This document shows positions 58,385-64,000 of a DNA stretch of 64,000 bases, in pieces. How positions within the stretch are numbered: position 1 is the first letter of the stretch; each line of letters begins with the position of its first letter. The DNA is from an uncultured Eubacteriales bacterium (lineage in GTDB: Bacteria > Bacillota > Clostridia > Oscillospirales > Oscillospiraceae): the NCBI GenBank assembly GCA_900546295.1, contig URCK01000003.1, positions 1 to 64,000 on the forward strand, written 5' to 3'. Below the pieces are notes generated by a model, which saw only the letters and a list, made by a program, of their open reading frames with translations, made no database searches and was not told the origin of the DNA. The position numbers and the translations under genes were made by a program.

Positions 58385-59254
58385 ATGGGTATTTTTGCAA
58401 AGATCAAAAAGGCGTGGTTCGACACCATCGTGTGGGAGACCATTGACGACGATTTTTATGACGAACTGGAGGAGAGCCTCATTCTGGCCGACCTCGGCGC
58501 GACGGTCGCGCACGACGCGGTGCAGAAGCTGCGCGACGTGGTGTATCAGAAGAGCATCCAGCGCGGCGACGACGTGAAGCAGGCGCTGCGCGAGATCCTG
58601 ATCGAAAAGCTGAACGTGGGCGACACTGCGCTCGACTTATCGACGCAGCCGAGCGTTGTGCTCGTCATCGGCGTGAACGGCGTGGGCAAGACCACGTCCA
58701 TCGGAAAGCTTGCCCACAGCCTCAAGGGCGAGGGCAAGCGCGTGCTGCTCTGTGCGGCGGATACCTTCCGCGCGGCGGCGGCAGACCAGCTCGAGATCTG
58801 GGCGAACCGCGCGGACTGCGAGATCGTCCGCTCGGTCGAGGGCGCGGACCCCGGCGCGGTGCTGTTCGATTCGCTCGCGGCGGCGAAGGCGAGAAATGTC
58901 GACGTCGTCCTCTGCGACACGGCGGGACGTCTTCACAATAAGGTGAACCTCATGAACGAGCTATCAAAGCTCCGTAAGATCATCGACCGCGAGACGCCGG
59001 ACGCCGCGAAGGAGACGCTTTTAGTGCTCGACGCGACGACGGGGCAGAACGGATTGCAGCAGGCCAAGGTCTTCCGCGAGACGGCGGGTCTGACGGGTAT
59101 TATCCTGACGAAGCTCGACGGCACGGCCAAGGGCGGCATCTGCGTCGCCATCGCACAGGAGCTGGGCGTGCCGGTGAAGTTTGTCGGCCTTGGCGAGGGC
59201 ATCGACGATCTCAAGCCCTTTGACGCGGAGGAATACGTCAAGGCGCTCATCTGA
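58385..59254 (+). CDS. ftsY: Signal recognition particle receptor FtsY
   Basis: A 289-residue SRP GTPase that docks ribosome-SRP complexes at the membrane. The N domain is residues 1-85; the G domain has GVNGVGKTTSIGKLAHSL (97-114), DTFRAAAADQLEIWA, DTAGRLHNKVNLM, TKLDGTAKGG and a GLGEGIDDLKPFD end. The acidic A domain of E. coli FtsY is absent, as usual in Firmicutes. It follows smc by 17 bases, the common smc-ftsY pairing. Confidence 0.96.
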   Translation: MGIFAKIKKAWFDTIVWETIDDDFYDELEESLILADLGATVAHDAVQKLRDVVYQKSIQRGDDVKQALREILIEKLNVGDTALDLSTQPSVVLVIGVNGVGKTTSIGKLAHSLKGEGKRVLLCAADTFRAAAADQLEIWANRADCEIVRSVEGADPGAVLFDSLAAAKARNVDVVLCDTAGRLHNKVNLMNELSKLRKIIDRETPDAAKETLLVLDATTGQNGLQQAKVFRETAGLTGIILTKLDGTAKGGICVAIAQELGVPVKFVGLGEGIDDLKPFDAEEYVKALI

Positions 59255-59294
59255 TGGGAAAATCATAAACCTGCGAGACAATAAGGAGACGAAT

Positions 59295-59678
59295 ATGGAA
59301 ATCACTTCTGTTTGCCCCTATTGCGGAAAGGAAATGCGAGATGGAGCCATCCCTGTCTTGCGTGATATTTACTGGCGTCCAAGAGGTGAGGACGGCATGC
59401 TCAAAGACGGATTTGGCGACGAGAAGGAACAGGTCTGGCTTGGCAGAGCGGGGCTGTTAGGAGATTATTACACGCCCGCCCGTTACTGTGAGAGCTGCAA
59501 GGTGGTCATCGTGCCCGTGCCGGAGATCGATACCCTTGCGGACAAGGCGGGCCGATGGCTCAATAAAACGCTCGGCTCGCTCGGCGGGAAGATTGACGAG
59601 GCCTTGGAGCGCCGCGAAGAGGAAAAGGCAGAGCGGAAGAGAAGAGAAAAACGGGAAAAAGACCCGTGGGAGGTTTGA
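59295..59678 (+). CDS. Zinc-ribbon protein with charged C-terminal helix (PF20097/DUF6487-like)
   Basis: A 127-residue protein. CPYCGKEMRDG (7-17) and YCESCKVVIVPVPE (about 62-75) supply two CxxC pairs for zinc. The C-terminal third is a highly charged helix (ALERREEEKAERKRREKREK). It is related at the N-terminus to the 71-residue protein at 20476. ATG 59295 has AAGGAG upstream. Its place between ftsY and rdgB is probably operonic; function is unknown. Confidence 0.75.
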   Translation: MEITSVCPYCGKEMRDGAIPVLRDIYWRPRGEDGMLKDGFGDEKEQVWLGRAGLLGDYYTPARYCESCKVVIVPVPEIDTLADKAGRWLNKTLGSLGGKIDEALERREEEKAERKRREKREKDPWEV

Positions 59679-59680
59679 CG

Positions 59681-60277
59681 ATGAAATTTGTTCTGGCAAC
59701 GCAGAACCCTAAGAAGCTCACGGAAATGAGCGCCATTCTGAGCGATCTCGGCGTAGAGGTCGTGTCTGAGGCCGACCTCGGCGTGAAGATCGAGGTGGAG
59801 GAAACGGGCGAGACCTTCGCGGAGAACTCGCTTTTGAAGGCCAAGGCCGTCATGGAGGCGACGAAGCTGCCCGCCATTGCGGACGATTCCGGCCTCTGCG
59901 TGAACGCCCTCAACGGCGGCCCCGGCGTGTACAGCGCGCGCTTTGGCGGCGAGGGGCTGGACGACACCGGCCGCTACCGTCTTCTTTTGCAGATGATGCA
60001 CGGTCAGGCGGACCGCCGCGCCCACTTCCACACGACGATCACCTGCGCGTTCCCGAATGGGGACATCTTGCAGAACGACGGCGACGTGGAGGGTACGATC
60101 GCCTTCGCCCCCATGGGCGAAAACGGCTTCGGCTACGATCCCGTGTTCTTCGTGCCTGACAAGCGAAAGACTTTTGCACAGCTCACGGCGGAAGAGAAAG
60201 CGGAGATCTCGCACCGCGGCAAGGCACTGCGGGCATTCAAGGAGACGCTCAGAGCGTACCTTGCGGAAAAACAGTAA
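59681..60277 (+). CDS. rdgB: XTP/dITP diphosphatase
   Basis: A 198-residue HAM1-family enzyme that clears ITP, dITP and XTP. It has the LATQNPKKLTEMSAIL start (about 5-20), ADDSGLCVNALNGGPGVYSA with the catalytic acid residues (about 67-86), and GENGFGYDPVFFVPDKRKTF, plus SHRGKALRAF at the C-terminus. ATG 59681 lies 2 bases after the zinc-ribbon stop with GGGAGG upstream; an in-frame ATG at 59666 is inside the previous gene. Confidence 0.95.
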   Translation: MKFVLATQNPKKLTEMSAILSDLGVEVVSEADLGVKIEVEETGETFAENSLLKAKAVMEATKLPAIADDSGLCVNALNGGPGVYSARFGGEGLDDTGRYRLLLQMMHGQADRRAHFHTTITCAFPNGDILQNDGDVEGTIAFAPMGENGFGYDPVFFVPDKRKTFAQLTAEEKAEISHRGKALRAFKETLRAYLAEKQ

Positions 60278-60302
60278 AAAAAGAAAAAGGATTAGGTGAT
60301 TT

Positions 60303-60626
60303 ATGGAACTGAGCAGCAAACAGCGCGCATATCTGCGCAGCCTTTCGAATGATCTCGATGTGATCGTGCACATCGGCAAGGACGGCATCGGCGAAAATCT
60401 CGTCAAGCAGGCAAGCGACGCGCTCGAGGCGCGCGAGCTCATCAAGTGCCGCGTGCTCGAGAACAGCATGCTCACCGCGCGCGAGGCGTGCGATGAGCTG
60501 AGCGCGCTGACGCGCAGCGAACAGGTGCAGGTCATCGGCACGAAGTTCGTGCTCTACCGCCCCTCGCACAAAAAGGATAAGAAGGATAAGATCGTGCTGC
60601 CCAAGGCGGCAAAGAAGACCGTTTGA
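60303..60626 (+). CDS. yhbY: YhbY-type ribosome assembly RNA-binding protein
   Basis: A 107-residue CRM-domain protein: LSSKQRAYLRSLSNDLDVIV (3-22), then the GxxG-type loop HIGKDGIGENLVKQ and ALEARELIKCRVL. CRM proteins bind 23S rRNA during 50S assembly. The C-terminus has a lysine-rich tail (SHKKDKKDKIVLPKAAKK). The yhbY-nadD-yqeK-rsfS order is conserved in Firmicutes. The symbol yhbY is used for such proteins (yqeI in Bacillus). Confidence 0.92.
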   Translation: MELSSKQRAYLRSLSNDLDVIVHIGKDGIGENLVKQASDALEARELIKCRVLENSMLTAREACDELSALTRSEQVQVIGTKFVLYRPSHKKDKKDKIVLPKAAKKTV

Positions 60627-60655
60627 GCGGCTGTGAGAAAACGAGGTCGAGAAGG

Positions 60656-61864
60656 ATGAAGATCGGAATTTACGGCGGCAGCTTCAACCCGCCGCATCTG
60701 GGTCACATGGCCGCGGCGGAAAGCGCGGCAAGGTACTTGCAGCTCGACAAACTCATTTTGATCCCCGCGGGCATCCCGCCGCATAAGGCGCTTTCAACCG
60801 ATGAGCCGGGCAAGGCACACCGCCTTGCGATGACGCGCCTCATGGGCGAGCAGGCCGCGCTCGACACACGCGTTGAGGTGGAGGTCTCATCGATGGAGAT
60901 CGAGCGCGAGGGCAAGAGCTACAGCGTCGACACCGTGCGCGAGGTGCACGAGCAGTATCCCGACGCGGAGCTGTGGCTTTTGATGGGGACGGATATGTTC
61001 CTCTCGTTCCAGAACTGGTACAAGCCGGAGGAGATCCTGCGTTACGCGGGCCTTTGCGCCTTCGGCCGCACGGAGAAGGACGGCGAGGCGCTGTTCGCCC
61101 CGCAGCGCGATTTTCTCGGCGAGAAATTCCCCGGCAGCCGCATCGTGACGATGACGCTGCCGAACCTTGTGGATGTTTCGTCCACCGAGCTGCGCGAGCG
61201 CATCCCGAAAGGGGAGACGGAGGGACTTCTTGCCCCCGCGGTGCTCGGCTACATCATGCGTGAGCATTTGTATGGAACAAATTTCGATTTGAAACGTCTA
61301 AGCTTACAGGAGCTAAGACCCATTGCGCTCTCCTACCTCAAGGCGAAGCGGATGCCGCATGTGCTCGGCACTGAGCAGACGGCCAAGGCGCTCGCGGAAA
61401 AGTACGGCGCGGACGTCGAAAAGGCGCGCTTTGCCGCGCTTCTGCATGACTCGACCAAGCGCCTTTCGATGGAAGAACAGCTCGCGCTCTGCGAGCACTA
61501 CCACATCGAACTCGACGAGCTGGAGCAGCACGCGCTCAAGCTGCTGCACGCCAAGACCGGCGCGGCGCTCGCGCGCGACGTGTACGGCGCGGACGACGAA
61601 GTTTACAACGCCATCCTCTGGCACACGACGGGCAAGGCGGATATGGCGCTGCTCGACAAGGTCATTTACCTTGCCGACTACATCGAGCCAAACCGCGACT
61701 TTGACGGCGTGGACGATCTCCGCAAGGTCGTGTGGGAGGATCTGGACAAGGGCCTTGAAATGGGCCTTGCCATGACGGTGGAGGAAATGAAAGAGCGGGG
61801 GAATCCCGTCCACCACAACACATTGGAAGCGCTGGAATATCTGAGAGGACATAACCATGAGTGA
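60656..61864 (+). CDS. nadD: Fusion of nicotinate-nucleotide adenylyltransferase and YqeK HD hydrolase
   Basis: A 402-residue two-domain protein. Residues 1-200 are NadD: IGIYGGSFNPPHLGHMAAAE (3-22) with the HxGH nucleotide site, SYSVDTVREV, LMGTDMF, and VSSTELRERIPKG. It adenylates nicotinate mononucleotide in NAD synthesis. Residues about 210-402 are YqeK: HVLGTEQTAKALAEKYGADV, ARFAALLHDSTKRLS with the HD pair, and LADYIEPNRDFDGVD. YqeK splits diadenosine tetraphosphate into two ADP. In many Firmicutes these are separate neighbouring genes; here one frame spans both. Confidence 0.92.
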   Translation: MKIGIYGGSFNPPHLGHMAAAESAARYLQLDKLILIPAGIPPHKALSTDEPGKAHRLAMTRLMGEQAALDTRVEVEVSSMEIEREGKSYSVDTVREVHEQYPDAELWLLMGTDMFLSFQNWYKPEEILRYAGLCAFGRTEKDGEALFAPQRDFLGEKFPGSRIVTMTLPNLVDVSSTELRERIPKGETEGLLAPAVLGYIMREHLYGTNFDLKRLSLQELRPIALSYLKAKRMPHVLGTEQTAKALAEKYGADVEKARFAALLHDSTKRLSMEEQLALCEHYHIELDELEQHALKLLHAKTGAALARDVYGADDEVYNAILWHTTGKADMALLDKVIYLADYIEPNRDFDGVDDLRKVVWEDLDKGLEMGLAMTVEEMKERGNPVHHNTLEALEYLRGHNHE

Positions 61865-63263
61865 TCGCAAGGACTTTTACGAAAGAGATAGGGAAGACCC
61901 CTATTACGAGGGGCGGCACACGCACCAGAAAGAGGGCTTTTTCGAGCGCAACTGTGACGAGGCCTGGGAGCAGGTCAAGGAGACCTTTTCCCACCCCGGA
62001 CGGCTGCTTGGGCGCGTGCTGCTGATCGCGCTGCTGTGCGGCGTGGTCGCCGGCGGCAGCTACCTTCTGAAGATCCGCGCGCCGCAGCTGCCGAACAAGG
62101 GCGACACGCAGAAGGACCCCAGCCAGACGCAGGTCGAAGAGATCGACTACGGCGACGGCGTGCGTCCGCGCGCGGACGGCGAGCGAAAGAGCAAGGATTT
62201 CTATACCGTTCTCGTCCTCGGCCGCGACACGGGCGGCGGCGGCAACACTGATACGATGCTGCTCGCGAGCTACGACGTGACGAACCAGAAGGCGAACGTC
62301 ATGTCCATCCCGCGCGATACAATGGTGAACGTCCCCTGGGACATCAAGAAGATCAACTCCGTCTACAACTACTACGGCGCGGGCGAGAAGGGCATCAAGG
62401 CGCTCTATAAGGAGGTTTCCCAGCTCGTCGGATTTGAGCCGGACTATCAGGTCATTATCGAATGGGATGCGGTCGGCGCGATCGTGGAGGCCATGGGCGG
62501 CGTTTACTACGATGTGCCGCGCAACATGAACTACGACGATCCCTATCAGGATCTGCACATTCACCAGACCAAGGGCTACCGCCTGCTCTCGGGCGAAGAC
62601 GCCATGCAGGTGCTGCGCTACCGCCACGATAATGACAGGCACTACGGCTACCCCGACGGTGATCTTGGCCGTATCAAGACGCAGCAGACGCTTCTCAAGG
62701 AGATGGTCAAGCAGCTTTTGCAGCTCAAGAACGTGACGAAGATCGGCGAATTTGCCCGCGTGGTGAAGAATAACGTTACCTCCGACCTCACGTTTGAGGA
62801 AATGCTCTGGTTCGGCTCGCAGGCCGTCATGGGTGGGCTCAAGGTCGATGATGTGAATTTCGTCACCATGCCCAATACCGGAAAATACGTTTACAGCCGC
62901 TCCATCGGCGGCCCGCTTTCCTATGTCGTGCCGAATGCGCAGGAGCTTTTGAACCTCGTGAACAATGAACTCAGCCCCTTTGTCGAGAAGTTTACGATGA
63001 GCGACCTTGACATCATGTCCGTCAATTCGGACGGCTCGGTGTCCTCGTCCACGGGCCATGTGGAAGACAGCAAGGCGGCCAAGCCGCAGAACCATCATTC
63101 CTCCTCCGGCTCGCAGACCGGCACGGGGGATGGCAGCGAGACGACTGACCCGGGTACGACGACCGATCCCGGTACGACCGACCCCGGCACGGGAGAGGGC
63201 GGCAATACCGGCGATACCGGCGCGGGCAGCGAGATGCCCGATTGGCTGCGCCCGCAGACCTGA
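61857..63263 (+). CDS. LytR-CpsA-Psr (LCP) wall-polymer ligase
   Basis: A 468-residue membrane-anchored enzyme. After a charged cytoplasmic start and one helix (about 52-72), the LCP domain spans about 115-375: LGRDTGGGGNTDTMLLASYD (about 120-139), NVMSIPRDTMVN, and YRLLSGEDAMQVLRYRHDND with the catalytic Arg residues. LCP enzymes attach teichoic acid or capsule to peptidoglycan. The C-terminal 70 residues are low-complexity with TDPGTT-type tandem repeats, probably a wall-spanning linker. The start overlaps nadD-yqeK by 8 bases. Confidence 0.92.
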   Translation: MSDRKDFYERDREDPYYEGRHTHQKEGFFERNCDEAWEQVKETFSHPGRLLGRVLLIALLCGVVAGGSYLLKIRAPQLPNKGDTQKDPSQTQVEEIDYGDGVRPRADGERKSKDFYTVLVLGRDTGGGGNTDTMLLASYDVTNQKANVMSIPRDTMVNVPWDIKKINSVYNYYGAGEKGIKALYKEVSQLVGFEPDYQVIIEWDAVGAIVEAMGGVYYDVPRNMNYDDPYQDLHIHQTKGYRLLSGEDAMQVLRYRHDNDRHYGYPDGDLGRIKTQQTLLKEMVKQLLQLKNVTKIGEFARVVKNNVTSDLTFEEMLWFGSQAVMGGLKVDDVNFVTMPNTGKYVYSRSIGGPLSYVVPNAQELLNLVNNELSPFVEKFTMSDLDIMSVNSDGSVSSSTGHVEDSKAAKPQNHHSSSGSQTGTGDGSETTDPGTTTDPGTTDPGTGEGGNTGDTGAGSEMPDWLRPQT

Positions 63264-63322
63264 GCGCGGCGATACGAGAAGACAACAGGCATGAAAATAT
63301 GAAATACGAAAAGGAGACATCC

Positions 63323-63688
63323 ATGATTCCTGCAAGAGAACTCGCTGAGATCGCCGCCAAGGCGCTCGACGGCAAAAAGGGCAAAGACATCAAGCTCATC
63401 CGCATCGACAAGATCACGACGCTCGCGGAGTATTTCGTCATCTGCACCGGTACGTCCAACACACAAATCAACGCGCTGGGCGACGAGGTGGAAAAGGAAC
63501 TGACGCTCGCGGGCGAGGAACCGCTGCATCGCGAGGGCTATCGCGGCGGCACGTGGGTGCTGCTCGACTACGGCTGCGTGGTCGTGCACATCTTCAATGA
63601 CGAGGCGCGCAAGTTCTATTCTCTCGAGCACCTCTGGGCCGACGGCGAGGAGATCGACCTGAGCACGATCCTGCCTCACGCCGAGTAA
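63323..63688 (+). CDS. rsfS: Ribosomal silencing factor RsfS
   Basis: A 121-residue DUF143/Iojap protein that binds uL14 and blocks subunit joining in starvation. IPARELAEIAAKALDGKKGK starts it, with ITTLAEYFVICTGTSNTQIN and the strongly conserved WVLLDYGCVVVHIFNDEARK (about 80-99) plus FYSLEHLWADG. ATG 63323 was chosen because AAGGAG precedes it by 7 bases; upstream ATG 63299 lacks a site. It is the last gene of the smc operon before the T-box. Confidence 0.95.
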   Translation: MIPARELAEIAAKALDGKKGKDIKLIRIDKITTLAEYFVICTGTSNTQINALGDEVEKELTLAGEEPLHREGYRGGTWVLLDYGCVVVHIFNDEARKFYSLEHLWADGEEIDLSTILPHAE

Positions 63689-63702
63689 GGCAAAAATAAC
63701 GC

Positions 63703-63731
63703 TTGACAAGGCGGAACAAAACGCCTAATAT
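63703..63731 (+). promoter_or_regulatory. Promoter of the T-box leader
   Basis: Perfect -35 TTGACA (63703-63708), 17-base spacer, -10 TAATAT (63726-63731). Predicted start near 63738. Confidence 0.75.
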
Positions 63732-63737
63732 AAGCGT

Positions 63738-64000
63738 GTTATGATGATGCAAAACGCGATGACGGAGCATAAAGACGTGTGATTTCCGCCCCAAGAGAGC
63801 CGGCGGTCGGTGCGAGCCGGTGGGGAAGCACGCGGGTATGACTCACTCCCGAGCGGTCCGCCTGAACAGGGCGGAACGGCCGTTCCCGTTACGGACGAGG
63901 CTATCTGAGCCGCTGAGGGCGCACAGGCGACTGCGTGCCGAAGCAGGGTGGTATCGCGTAAGGTGTTATTTACGTCCCTGACCGTTTTCTGAAAAAACGG
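63738..64000 (+). promoter_or_regulatory. T-box leader, probably leucine-specific (continues past the window)
   Basis: Stem I elements AAGAGAGCCGG (about 63793) and GGTGCGAGCCGGTG (about 63810) are the AG bulge and distal-loop segments of a T-box. The T-box itself, AGCAGGGTGGTATCGCG, is at about 63942-63958, and the antiterminator/terminator region follows (GTTATTTACGTCCCTG). The specifier-side segment GGTATGACTCACTCCCGAG suggests CUC (Leu), although GAC or ACU cannot be excluded by eye. The regulated gene lies outside the window; a leucyl-tRNA synthetase gene is the likely target. Uncharged tRNA would promote antitermination. Confidence 0.88.

Overview
The window looks like a chromosomal segment of a high-GC, Gram-positive anaerobic Clostridia member, most likely of the Oscillospiraceae (Oscillibacter/Dysosmobacter-like). 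This is inferred from gene content and signals, not from a marker gene. Ribosome binding sites are AGGAGG-type, promoters are sigma-A-like with 17-bp spacers, and U-tailed hairpin terminators are common. Families typical of Clostridia include DegV, YitT, EFR1 ferredoxin-flavodoxin, SLH-domain surface proteins, a DUF5067-like lipoprotein, ABC-F and SEDS proteins, and a T-box leader. No rRNA, CRISPR array, insertion sequence or prophage was seen.

Layout. 1-5.5 kb (minus): an HTH regulator, an MMPL/RND exporter and a long GLUG-repeat surface protein that runs off the left edge, all overlapping. 5.7-9.9 kb (minus): alanine dehydrogenase with a long leader, and an LtaS-type sulfatase fused to SLH domains and broken by a frameshift. 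10.2-12.9 kb (plus): pabA-pabB-pabC. 13-20 kb: DegV, a sodium:solute symporter preceded by a 31-residue ORF, a stand-alone Card1/DUF1887-like nuclease, DUF1003 and PucR proteins. 20-22.6 kb: an HTH-AbrB regulator, a zinc-ribbon protein, EFR1, a peptide deformylase-like protein and a decayed ATC hydrolase. 22.7-26.7 kb (plus): folC-folE-HD protein-folP-folBK, which with pabABC gives most of folate synthesis. 26.9-27.1 kb: two serine tRNAs. 27.2-36.4 kb: accessory genes (GNAT, MerR with YitT, lipoprotein, HAD, EamA, HTH-membrane, MGMT, DUF554, TcdA). 36.4-41.2 kb: PpiC-type foldase, upp-tsaB-tsaE, and divergent rodA.

41.4-52.2 kb (plus): an Ig/SLH protein, then one tightly packed operon: ddl, murF, ABC-F ATPase, YdcF, flavodoxin, prfA, a Sua5-CoaE fusion and an M18 aminopeptidase. 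52.4-63.7 kb (plus): DegV, nitroreductase, TepA-like ClpP, then smc-ftsY-zinc ribbon-rdgB-yhbY-nadD/yqeK-LCP-rsfS, and finally a T-box leader cut by the right edge.

Themes. Genes for the anticodon-loop modification t6A/ct6A (Sua5, TsaB, TsaE, TcdA) lie within 14 kb. Cell-envelope genes (ddl, murF, rodA, LCP, LtaS-like, SLH proteins) recur. The points most worth a second look are the Card1-like nuclease without CRISPR, the GLUG/MMPL/HTH cassette, the frameshifted LtaS-SLH fusion, the HD protein in the folate operon, a MerR-type 19-bp-spacer promoter, several tiny ORFs and a candidate small RNA at 12.97-13.12 kb.
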